This document shows, one piece after another, positions 25,743 through 33,134 of a stretch of 49,001 bases of DNA. The notes under the pieces are model-generated. The model was not told where the DNA came from. It worked only from the letters and a program-made list of their open reading frames with translations, and did no database searches. Source of the DNA: CAZFLY01 sp964519995 (GTDB lineage: Bacteria; Planctomycetota; Phycisphaerae; Sedimentisphaerales; Anaerobacaceae). The stretch lies in contig CAZFLY010000018.1 in assembly GCA_964519995.1 (NCBI GenBank), forward strand, positions 1 to 49,001, written 5' to 3'. Position numbers and translations under genes: made by a program. Position 1 is the first letter of the stretch, and every line of letters starts with the position of its first letter.

Positions 25743-25823
25743 AGACGGCCTACAACGTCTTTTCATTATTGGAGGTGGGCTTTCTATGTCCACCCTCGGA
25801 ATAAGAGTGTACGTCCATAAAAT

Positions 25824-27794
25824 GTGGCCATTTTCCGAGACTTTAGCATGAGGATTAGCTTAACCGAATTAATTTTTAATACAGGCCGTAAAACGGCTGG
25901 TGGTAAGAGAGATAGTGAGCTTGCGTACCGCCTCGTAAAGGTCCTTGGTTTTGTGACGGTGCTAATGATAGCAGGTTGCAAGTCTCCATCGGATTATCGG
26001 CTTAATGCTGATGAAACGGCATCTGATATTATCAGTGCGAAACAGCAGTATGTTCTTGGCCGAACCGAGGAGATCAACATTGAGCGTCCCAGTGACATAC
26101 TACGCCGTCGCCTTTTGATTGGGCAGAATCTGGCCTATTCGTCGGAAGCATCACTCGGCACAGACCGGCTGGATACTATTGAACACTGGCCGGAGCCAAA
26201 CTACCCGCACGCCAAGTCTTCCAGTCGTTCTCTGGATATTTCTATGGAACCCAACAAACCAGTCAAGCTATCGTTGATACAAGCACTGCAGGTGGGCGCA
26301 CGTAATAGTTTCGATTATCAAACTCGCAAGGAAAATGTCTTCCGGTCGGCTCTGGATCTTGACCTGGAGCGGGACGCCTTTCGTAACACGTTCTTTGGTC
26401 AAATTGAAAGTGTGCTAAGTGTCGATACAAGTGGTGATGAAACGGTCAGCGGAGTAGAGAATAGCGCCTCGGTCAGCGCGGCCAGAAGGCTAAAGAGCGG
26501 TGTTGATCTGAGCACGACTCTGGCGGTGGATCTGGCGAATCTTCTGACTCAGGGTGGCGCATCGTCTCTGGGTCTGGCCGCCGACGCAACGGTATCGATT
26601 CCCTTATTGAGAGGCTCCGGCCGACATATTGTTACCGAGCGTTTGACCCAGGCCGAGCGAAATGTCGTTTATGAGATATACAACTTTGAACGGTTCAAAC
26701 GCACCTTTGCGGTTAGCATCGCTCGCGATTACCTCTCGGTTCTGCAACAGATGGATGAGGTGAGAAATGCCCAGGAGAACTACCGCAGTCTGATTGCCTC
26801 GGCCCGGCGGTCTCGCCGGCTCGCCGATTCAGGTCGATTGTCCGAAATCCAAGTTGACCAGGCAATCCAGAGCGAGTTGCGCGCCCGTAACCGATGGATA
26901 TCCGCACAGGAGCAGCTCAAGAACCGTCTCGATGCATTCAAGAGCACGATTGGCCTTCCGCCGGATGCCAGGATAGAGCTTGACCGAACCGACTTGGAGC
27001 AACTGGCAGCGCCAGCGTCCAGAACCGTCGAGGAGATTGCCAAAGGAGCCAAGGCGGAAATGGCGGGGCAAACGCCACCGGCCGATGCACCCATTGAATT
27101 GGAGCCACCGTCGAATGAAGACGCCGGACCATTCGAGATAGATGAGTCAGTGGCTATAAGATTGGCTCTGGAGAACCGTCTTGATTTGCGGGTTACGACA
27201 GGCCAGGTCTATGACGCTCAGAGACAAGTTGTGGTCAGGGCCGATGCGCTGAGGGCGGATTTGACGTTGGGGGGCTCCGCAGGCTTCGGGGGCCGTCGCG
27301 GCATTGGTTCGGCGACAGCAGATGATGCCCAGCTTCGTTTCGATCAGGGCCAATATTCTGCTTTGCTTACGCTTGATCTGCCAATTGAGAGGACCGCCGA
27401 ACAAAATGCTTATCGCAAAAGCTTTATTGATCTTGAGAGGGCTGTGCGGGACGTACAAACTCTCGAAGATCAAATCAAGTTTTACGTTCGTAATGAATTA
27501 CGGACGTTGCTTGAATCTCGGGAAAGTCTTAAAATACAGGCCCAGTCGGTCGTGGTCGCGCAGAAACGCGTCCGAAGTAGCAATCTGTTTCTTGAGGCGG
27601 GGAGAATAGAGATCCGTGATTTGCTGGAGGCCCAGGATGCATTGCTGTCCGCACAGAACTCTTTGACTGCGGCGGTCGTAAGTTACCGTATAGCGGAATT
27701 AGAGCTCCAGCGTGACCTGAGTATGCTTCAGGTAAATGAACAGGGTTTATGGCAGGAATTTTCACCAGAGGAAATCAATCATGGCATCCAATAA
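25824..27794 (+). CDS. TolC-like outer-membrane efflux lipoprotein
   Basis: The roughly 656-residue protein is a TolC/OEP-family outer-membrane channel. It has a lipobox (VLMIAGC) near residue 52, so it is probably lipidated, and two long helical halves each with OEP features (LSLIQALQVGARNS..; DESVAIRLALENRLDLR..). The helical barrel segments end with ALLSAQNSLTAAVVSYRIAELELQ. An inserted acidic, proline-rich linker (about 415-435) separates the halves. The stretch before the lipobox is unusually long for a signal peptide, so the true start may be further in; ATG at 25824 or 25848 is uncertain. It overlaps the adaptor gene by 14 bases and heads a MacAB-type export operon. Confidence 0.88.
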   Translation: MAIFRDFSMRISLTELIFNTGRKTAGGKRDSELAYRLVKVLGFVTVLMIAGCKSPSDYRLNADETASDIISAKQQYVLGRTEEINIERPSDILRRRLLIGQNLAYSSEASLGTDRLDTIEHWPEPNYPHAKSSSRSLDISMEPNKPVKLSLIQALQVGARNSFDYQTRKENVFRSALDLDLERDAFRNTFFGQIESVLSVDTSGDETVSGVENSASVSAARRLKSGVDLSTTLAVDLANLLTQGGASSLGLAADATVSIPLLRGSGRHIVTERLTQAERNVVYEIYNFERFKRTFAVSIARDYLSVLQQMDEVRNAQENYRSLIASARRSRRLADSGRLSEIQVDQAIQSELRARNRWISAQEQLKNRLDAFKSTIGLPPDARIELDRTDLEQLAAPASRTVEEIAKGAKAEMAGQTPPADAPIELEPPSNEDAGPFEIDESVAIRLALENRLDLRVTTGQVYDAQRQVVVRADALRADLTLGGSAGFGGRRGIGSATADDAQLRFDQGQYSALLTLDLPIERTAEQNAYRKSFIDLERAVRDVQTLEDQIKFYVRNELRTLLESRESLKIQAQSVVVAQKRVRSSNLFLEAGRIEIRDLLEAQDALLSAQNSLTAAVVSYRIAELELQRDLSMLQVNEQGLWQEFSPEEINHGIQ

Positions 27795-29697
27795 CAATAG
27801 CAATATCAATGGCGGCACTAAGCGGTCTTTCAGACTCATAGGTGTCATTGTCCTTATCGTGGTAATTGGTCTGGTTATTGTTTGGCTAAAGGTGGTCCGG
27901 GGTAGTGAGAATCCTACCAGCAACTTGGCCACGTTTACAGCCAGGCGTGGGCCTCTGACCATCAGCGTTCTGGAGTCAGGCACTATAAAGGCCAGAGAAC
28001 AGATTATCATCAAGAATGAGGTCGAGGGAAGGACCTCTATCATCACGCTCATTTCTGAGGGCACCCGCGTCAAAAAGGGAGACCTCCTTGTTGAGCTGGA
28101 TGCCAGTAACTTGGATGACAACAGAATCGACCAGGAGATTCGGGTGCAAAATACCGAAGCCTCTTATGTCAACGCCACAGAAAACCTTGCTGTCGTTCAG
28201 AACCAAGCTGAAAGCGATATTGACAAGGCCAAGCTGACGCTCGACTTTGCCAAGCAAGATTTGCAACAATACATTGATGGGCAGTACCCGAATGAGAAAA
28301 AATCGGCCGAGGCCCAGATAACGCTGGCGCAGGAAGAGCTCATTCGCGCAGAGGAAACCCTGAATTGGTCAAGTACCCTCTACAGCGAAAAATACATCTC
28401 AAAAACACAAATGCAGGCCGACGAACTGGCGTTTAAGCGTGCAGAGTTGTCCCTGGAGTTAAGGAAAAGCGACCTCCAACTGCTTGAGGAGTTTACGTAC
28501 CATCGAAATATAGCTCAGTTGGAAAGCGACTTAAGACAGGCTGAGATGGCGTTGGAACGCACGACGCGCAAAGCCAAAGCCAATGTCGTCCAGGCCGAGG
28601 CTGAGCTCAAAGCGAAAGAGGCAGAATACCAGCGTCAGCAAGACAAGCTGAAGAAAATCGAGGATCAGATAGGGAAAACCAAGATATACGCACCTGCTGA
28701 GGGCTTGGCGATTTATGCAACGAGTGCCCGGCGCGGCGGCTGGCGTGGTAATGAACAGCCGCTGGACGAGGGCCAGGAAGTCCGCGAACGCCAGGAGTTG
28801 ATATACCTTCCAATTACCGCCTCAGCCATGGCAGAGGTGGATATCCATGAGTCAAGCCTTGAGAAAGTGCGGATTGGGCTTCCTGCGGTCGTAACCGTTG
28901 ATGCGCTGCCGGGCAAGAAGTTCTTCGGCACGGTCGGACGCATCGCCCCCTTGCCTGATCCGCAGAGTATGTGGATGAACCCCGATCTGAAGGTCTACAA
29001 CTCAGACATATATTTGGAAGGTAATGAGCCATCGCTGCGAACCGGGATGAGCTGCAAGGCGGAGGTTGTTGTTGAGCAATATGAAGACGTCGTGTACATT
29101 CCCGTCCAGGCGGTTCTGCGAGTTACTGGGCAACCTACCGTCTATGTTGTGAACGGCAAATCAGTACAGCCTCGCAGTGTTGAGATAGGCCTAGATAACA
29201 ACAGGATGGTAAGGATCATCAGTGGACTTAAAGAAGGTGAAATTGTTCTGCTAACGCCTCCGCTAAAGGCCGGCGCAGTTGCGACATCGTCCGAAGGTGC
29301 TGGCTTAGGTAGTGAACCTTCGGGTGTTGCTGAGACCCTGAGAGAAAGGGTAAATGAGAGGCTTGAAGAAGTTAATGGAGCAGCTCGCGTTAGGCCCTCA
29401 GGTGATTCAGGAGGTTCACCATCACAGCGCCCAGGCCCTCCGACAATGGGTCCCGGACAGGACCAAGGGGAGCAAGGCGAATTTCCGCGTCCGTCTGCTG
29501 AACAGATGGAAAGCATGCGGCAGCGGTTTGAAAACATGTCACCTGAAGAGCGGCAAAAAGAAATCGAGAAGATGAGACAAAGATTCGAGAATATGTCGCC
29601 CGAAGAACAGCAGAAGATGCGGGAGCGGTTCCAAGGCGGTGGATCTCCGGGAGAAGGGCGAAGGCCACGACAGCGCAGCCCGGAAGGGAATCAGTAG
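27781..29697 (+). CDS. Periplasmic adaptor (membrane fusion protein) of MacA type
   Basis: The 638-residue protein has an N-terminal membrane anchor (about 18-40: LIGVIVLIVVIGLVIVWL), a lipoyl/barrel-sandwich half (SGTIKAREQIIIKNEVEG), a long coiled-coil hairpin (about 125-300), and beta-barrel and membrane-proximal domains (AVVTVDALPGKKFFGTV; VYIPVQAVLRV). A Gly/Pro-rich tail follows and contains two copies of MRQRFENMSPEE. The start at 27781 has AGAGG 9 bases upstream, inside the end of the TolC gene. It links the outer-membrane channel to the ABC permease. Compared with usual MacA proteins it is longer, because of the coiled coil and the tail. Confidence 0.9.
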   Translation: MASNNNSNINGGTKRSFRLIGVIVLIVVIGLVIVWLKVVRGSENPTSNLATFTARRGPLTISVLESGTIKAREQIIIKNEVEGRTSIITLISEGTRVKKGDLLVELDASNLDDNRIDQEIRVQNTEASYVNATENLAVVQNQAESDIDKAKLTLDFAKQDLQQYIDGQYPNEKKSAEAQITLAQEELIRAEETLNWSSTLYSEKYISKTQMQADELAFKRAELSLELRKSDLQLLEEFTYHRNIAQLESDLRQAEMALERTTRKAKANVVQAEAELKAKEAEYQRQQDKLKKIEDQIGKTKIYAPAEGLAIYATSARRGGWRGNEQPLDEGQEVRERQELIYLPITASAMAEVDIHESSLEKVRIGLPAVVTVDALPGKKFFGTVGRIAPLPDPQSMWMNPDLKVYNSDIYLEGNEPSLRTGMSCKAEVVVEQYEDVVYIPVQAVLRVTGQPTVYVVNGKSVQPRSVEIGLDNNRMVRIISGLKEGEIVLLTPPLKAGAVATSSEGAGLGSEPSGVAETLRERVNERLEEVNGAARVRPSGDSGGSPSQRPGPPTMGPGQDQGEQGEFPRPSAEQMESMRQRFENMSPEERQKEIEKMRQRFENMSPEEQQKMRERFQGGGSPGEGRRPRQRSPEGNQ

Positions 29698-30426
29698 ATG
29701 ATAGATGGGTCACGCGAAAAAACGAACGCAGAAATCGTCCGGCTTCAGAACGCTCAAAAGATATATCAGATGGGAGCGGAGCAAGTACATGCGCTGGCCG
29801 GTGTGACCATCTCTTTCAAGAAGGGCAGCTTCTGGGCCATCATGGGGCCCAGCGGCTCAGGCAAAAGCACCATGATGAACATACTTGGGTGCCTGGATCG
29901 GCTGACATCAGGCCTATACTATCTTGAAGGCCATAATGTAAGCAGGCTTGATGACGATTCCCTTAGCGAACTTCGACTCAAACATCTTGGGTTCATATTT
30001 CAGAGTTTCAACCTGATACCTCAACTCACCGTCCAACGCAATATTGAACTGCCCCTTTATTACCTGGGATGGGACTCCATACGCAGTTCGCAACGTGCCA
30101 AGGAACTCGCCGAGGAAGTAGGACTCGGTGACAGACTGCGTCACCGACCCACAGAGCTCTCGGGGGGACAGCTGCAGAGGGTTGCTATTGCCAGAGCACT
30201 GTCGAATGATCCGCAAATTATCTTCGCGGATGAACCCACAGGCAATCTGGATTCTGCAACAGGAGAACAAATCCTGGAACTGCTTGACAAACTGAACAAG
30301 CAACAGGGCAAGACCATAATCATGGTCACCCATGAAGCGAATCTTGCCGCATACGCAAGAAGTAAACTTCACATGAGAGATGGAATTATTGATAGCATAG
30401 AAGAGGATTTCGGTGAGACAGACTAA
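29698..30426 (+). CDS. MacB/LolD-type ABC transporter ATPase
   Basis: This 242-residue nucleotide-binding subunit has Walker A GPSGSGKST, the Q-loop FQSFNLIPQLTV, the signature LSGGQLQRVAIARAL, Walker B IIFADEPTGNLD and the switch His (MVTHEAN). It starts immediately after the adaptor stop codon and overlaps the permease gene by 14 bases. The ATPase and permease are separate genes, unlike E. coli MacB, where they are fused. Confidence 0.95.
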   Translation: MIDGSREKTNAEIVRLQNAQKIYQMGAEQVHALAGVTISFKKGSFWAIMGPSGSGKSTMMNILGCLDRLTSGLYYLEGHNVSRLDDDSLSELRLKHLGFIFQSFNLIPQLTVQRNIELPLYYLGWDSIRSSQRAKELAEEVGLGDRLRHRPTELSGGQLQRVAIARALSNDPQIIFADEPTGNLDSATGEQILELLDKLNKQQGKTIIMVTHEANLAAYARSKLHMRDGIIDSIEEDFGETD

Positions 30427-31681
30427 GATTGCAAGAAACATTCTGTCGGGTATCGAGAATTTACTGCTTCATAAGCTCCGCTCGTCTCTGACTATGTTGG
30501 GTGTCGTTTTCGGTGTCGGAAGCGTCGTGGCCATGCTCTCGGTAGGTGAGGGGGCGAGCAAAGAAGCCCTTGAGCAGATTCGAAAGCTCGGCAGCAACAA
30601 CATCATAGTCTCATCTATCAAGTCCGTGGAAGAAGAGTCCATGAGTACTACTCATTCCCACCTGAGCATATATGGACTGACCTACGGGGATCATATTAGA
30701 ATCTCCGAGAGCTTTAAAGATATTAAACAGACAGCCCCCGTAAAGCTTATGCGTAAAGAATCCCGTTTGGGCGAAAGGGCAATGGAGTTACGTGTAGTTG
30801 GAACCACTCCCACATGGTTTAAGCTCGTACCCAGAGAGGTTCTTGCAGGCCGTGTCCTGCTAACTTCTGACACAGAGAAACAGTCGCCTGTAGCTGTGCT
30901 CACCGAATTCGGCGCCCGAAAGATTCTGGCCACAGAAAGCACCATCGGCCAATCCATTCGCATCGGCGGCGACTATTTTGAGATCGTCGGCATTGTCAAA
31001 AGCGAAAGCGGGCAGGCAGGAAATATCCAAATACCCGACCAGGAAGTGGATGTGTATATTTCCATCGAGGTGGCACAAGAATACTTCGGCGATATATTTG
31101 CGAAAATGACTTCGGGTGGATTTGAACGGGAGAGGGTCGAACTGCACCAGATTATTGTGCAGGTAGACGATGCGGAAAACGTCGAGCCAACCGCGCACGC
31201 GATCGAGCAAATGCTGGGACGGTTTCACAAAAAAACCGACTACATCGTCAGTGTCCCTCTTGCCTTACTCAAACAAGCCGAAGCAACAAAACGAACATTC
31301 AATATTGTGTTAGGTTCCATAGCGGGTATCAGCCTACTGGTTGGAGGAATTGGAATAATGAATATCATGCTCGCGTCGGTGACAGAGCGCACGCGTGAGA
31401 TAGGCATCCGCCGGGCTATTGGTGCCAAGAGAAGGCAGATTATCCTTCAATTTCTTATCGAGACGGTAGTTCTATCAACTACCGGAGGCATTATTGGTTT
31501 GGGGCTGGGGGCCCTAATACCTTTACTGATAACCTACTTCTCTGGTATGACGACTGTCATGACACTATCGGGGGTTCTGCTTCCATTGTTCATCAGCATG
31601 ACCATAGGCATCGTTTTTGGCTTATATCCCGCAATGCATGCTGCCAAGGTTGACCCTATCGTGGCCTTGAGGCATGAGTGA
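30413..31681 (+). CDS. MacB-type ABC transporter permease
   Basis: The 422-residue permease has an N-terminal transmembrane helix (LTMLGVVFGVGSVVAML), a large periplasmic MacB_PCD domain (about 50-270) and three C-terminal helices with the conserved TERTREIGIRRAIGAKRRQI loop (FtsX-like). The start is GTG at 30413, with AGAGG just upstream inside the ATPase gene. Together with the three preceding genes it forms a complete tripartite export system for a drug, peptide or envelope molecule. The substrate cannot be read from the sequence. Confidence 0.94.
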   Translation: MRQTKIARNILSGIENLLLHKLRSSLTMLGVVFGVGSVVAMLSVGEGASKEALEQIRKLGSNNIIVSSIKSVEEESMSTTHSHLSIYGLTYGDHIRISESFKDIKQTAPVKLMRKESRLGERAMELRVVGTTPTWFKLVPREVLAGRVLLTSDTEKQSPVAVLTEFGARKILATESTIGQSIRIGGDYFEIVGIVKSESGQAGNIQIPDQEVDVYISIEVAQEYFGDIFAKMTSGGFERERVELHQIIVQVDDAENVEPTAHAIEQMLGRFHKKTDYIVSVPLALLKQAEATKRTFNIVLGSIAGISLLVGGIGIMNIMLASVTERTREIGIRRAIGAKRRQIILQFLIETVVLSTTGGIIGLGLGALIPLLITYFSGMTTVMTLSGVLLPLFISMTIGIVFGLYPAMHAAKVDPIVALRHE

Positions 31682-31759
31682 TACGGATCATGTAAAACAA
31701 ATGCGCTTCGTCCGTTTGTTTCGTATTCATTACCAGGCCGGTTTGATTCCTTTATTTAG

Positions 31760-31877
31760 CCCCCATTCTTGCTTTCGCCTGCCCCCGATTCTGTCTTCGC
31801 CTGCCTCTGCGTCTCTCGACGCAAGTCGAGGCAGCAGGACAGAAGACTCGGGGGAGGCACGCAAGAAAGCATGGGGG
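31760..31877. repeat. Long imperfect inverted repeat
   Basis: The left arm starts cccccattcttgctttcgcc and the right arm ends gcaagaaagcatggggg. Both arms also share gcctgcc and ccccga blocks, so the DNA could fold into an imperfect hairpin of about 118 bases just after the efflux operon. It may act as a terminator or be another mobile palindrome. Confidence 0.6.
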
Positions 31878-31895
31878 TTACGATCGGCAAATATT

Positions 31896-31976
31896 CGTCG
31901 CTCGTGTCTCGTGACTCGTCGCTCGAAACTAATTTTGTTTTACGAGTCACGGGTAACTGGCAACGAGCGACGAACC
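31896..31976. repeat. Inverted repeat, cgtcgctcgt / cgagtcacgggt family
   Basis: The left arm has cgtcgctcgt..cgtgactcgt and the right arm acgagtcacg..acgagcgacg, pairing over about 20 bases with interruptions. Relatives lie inside aroA (4881-4923) and at 40534-40568. Confidence 0.65.
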
Positions 31977-32020
31977 GTCCGGGTAGCAGCGCATATACTT
32001 TTTATGATTGGTATTGGAAC

Positions 32021-32095
32021 TCGGGGCGACAGGACTCGAACCTGCGACCTCTTGACCCCCAGTCAAGCGCGCTAGCCAAACTGCGCCACGCCCCG
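32021..32095 (-). tRNA. tRNA-Pro (anticodon GGG)
   Basis: Read on the minus strand, the 75 bases fold into a complete cloverleaf. The acceptor stem is CGGGGCG/CGCCCCG with discriminator A, the D-arm GGCGC..GCGC, and the anticodon stem CTTGA/TCAAG with loop CTGGGGG, which gives anticodon GGG followed by G37. The T-arm contains GGTTCGAGTCC. The 5' C is typical of tRNA-Pro. The CCA end is not encoded. Confidence 0.96.
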
Positions 32096-32271
32096 TATAA
32101 CTAAAATCATTTTAGTCAAAGCAATAGTGATGAACAAATCTTTTTTCATCTGAAATCTTATACATTTCCATAAGCCGGAATGCCGCGTGTAATAGCCATT
32201 GAGCTGCTGGCATCTGCGTCGTTCCGAAATCAGCAGTTGGTTATATTTATAACATTTTTCCAAAAAACACC

Positions 32272-32301
32272 TTGACAAAGTTAGGTGCAACTAACTATCA
32301 T
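32272..32301 (+). promoter_or_regulatory. Promoter and DtxR-type operator of the feo operon
   Basis: A perfect TTGACA (32272-32277) and TATCAT (32296-32301) are 18 bases apart. The spacer contains the near-palindrome GTTAGGTGCAACTAAC (32280-32295), which fills it. It resembles DtxR/IdeR/MntR-type sites (TTAGG..CTAA), and a near-identical copy lies at 35391-35406. The first gene of the operon is a DtxR-family protein, so autoregulation by metal is the natural reading. Confidence 0.75.
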
Positions 32302-32332
32302 GGTACAAAGCTAATTTACCGGAGAAACAGCT

Positions 32333-32815
32333 ATGGTAGCAGCCAAGAGTATGAAATTGAGTGCTTCTCTGGAAGATTATCTCGAGGCTATTTTCAATCT
32401 CATGGCTGAGTTCAACGAGGCCCATAGCAAAGATATCGCGGAATCATTGGGTGTTTCTAAGTCCTCTGTTACAGGAGCCTTACGGATTCTCAAGAAAAAG
32501 GGTCTGGCTAACTATAGGCCGTACGACAGCGTTACGCTGACTGAAGCTGGTCATCAGGTAGCAGCCGAGGTAGTCAGAAAGCATAATATTCTCAAGTCTT
32601 TTTTTGTAAATGTCTTAGGTGTCGATATGGATACCGCCCAGCAGGCAGCCTGTAAAGTTGAACATGCCCTTGGGCCGGGAATTATCTCTCGTCTTCTTTG
32701 TTTTATCGAGTTCACCACCGAAGGCAGGAAAAGCGGGCAGGATGTAGCAAAGGAGTTTCAGCTATTTTGTGAAAGTCACTTGAGGGATATTAGTGATGAG
32801 GTGAGTAGTAAATGA
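32333..32815 (+). CDS. DtxR/MntR-family metal-dependent regulator
   Basis: The 160-residue protein begins with a winged helix-turn-helix (LEDYLEAIFNLMAE, SKDIAESLGVSKSSVTGALRIL, KKKGLANYRPYDSVTLTEAG). A metal-binding and dimerisation domain follows (HNILKSFFVNVLGVD, ACKVEHALGPGIISRL), with the His and Glu positions expected for DtxR/MntR. It lacks the SH3-like third domain of DtxR, so it is MntR-like in length. GGAG lies upstream of the ATG at 32333. The stop overlaps feoA. Control of iron is inferred from its operon; manganese as co-effector cannot be excluded. Confidence 0.9.
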   Translation: MVAAKSMKLSASLEDYLEAIFNLMAEFNEAHSKDIAESLGVSKSSVTGALRILKKKGLANYRPYDSVTLTEAGHQVAAEVVRKHNILKSFFVNVLGVDMDTAQQAACKVEHALGPGIISRLLCFIEFTTEGRKSGQDVAKEFQLFCESHLRDISDEVSSK

Positions 32816-33063
32816 TGGAGCACATAGGAACCCCCAAAAAGCAACTCCGATCGTTGTCGCAAGTCAAAAACGGCGAGACGGTTAGGTTGGCCCGAATAGA
32901 TGCAGGGCGCGGCTTGAGCAGTCGGCTGGCGGCGATGGGGTTGGTTGCGGACGTTGAGATCACAGTCGTGAACAATAGCCACCCTGGGCCATTTGTGATA
33001 AGCGTTAGAGACTCTAAAATGATGCTGGGAAGAGGCATGGCTCAGAAAATTATGGTAGTCTGA
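32812..33063 (+). CDS. feoA: Ferrous iron transport protein A
   Basis: The 83-residue SH3-like FeoA protein has LSQVKNGETVRLARID, GRGLSSRLAAMGLV and DSKMMLGRGMAQKIMV. FeoA proteins are cytosolic and thought to modulate FeoB. The start ATG at 32812 overlaps the regulator stop; a second ATG follows at 32815. It is followed by a 71-base gap before feoB that contains a possible attenuating hairpin. Confidence 0.92.
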   Translation: MMEHIGTPKKQLRSLSQVKNGETVRLARIDAGRGLSSRLAAMGLVADVEITVVNNSHPGPFVISVRDSKMMLGRGMAQKIMVV

Positions 33064-33073
33064 GTTATGACTC

Positions 33074-33095
33074 TTTACCGGAGGTAAAATTTTTT
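33074..33095 (+). terminator. Weak hairpin with T-run between feoA and feoB
   Basis: TTTACC (33074-33079), loop GGA and GGTAAA (33083-33088) are followed by ATTTTTT. The stem is AT-rich, so termination would be partial. An overlapping alternative hairpin, GTAAAA/TTTTAC (33084-33097), excludes it. Confidence 0.35.
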
Positions 33096-33134
33096 ACGTA
33101 CAGAGTTTGGAATGCCTAACTTTTTCCCTGGAGT

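Larger units (their letters stand above)
25323..25823. other. Spacer with a gene relic, palindromes and the efflux promoter
   Basis: It contains a dockerin-like relic (25395-25549), the perfect 14-bp palindrome TCAACCCGGGTTGA at 25653-25666, a GGCC..GGCC hairpin (about 25682-25694), a promoter-like TTGACA at 25714 and a hairpin GGTGG..CCACC at about 25774-25794 in the predicted leader of the efflux operon. Confidence 0.5.
31682..32332. other. Spacer with long hairpins, tRNA-Pro and the feo promoter
   Basis: There are no protein genes. Two inverted repeats (31760-31877 and 31896-31976) precede the tRNA on the minus strand. The part from 32096 to 32271 shows nothing recognisable, and the feo promoter and operator follow at 32272-32301. 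Confidence 0.7.

Noticed and set aside
31674..32104. Two long plus-strand frames after the MacB permease gene
   Set aside because: They cover inverted repeats and the complement of tRNA-Pro, giving peptides such as GTRGDRTRTCDLLTP that are typical tRNA shadows.
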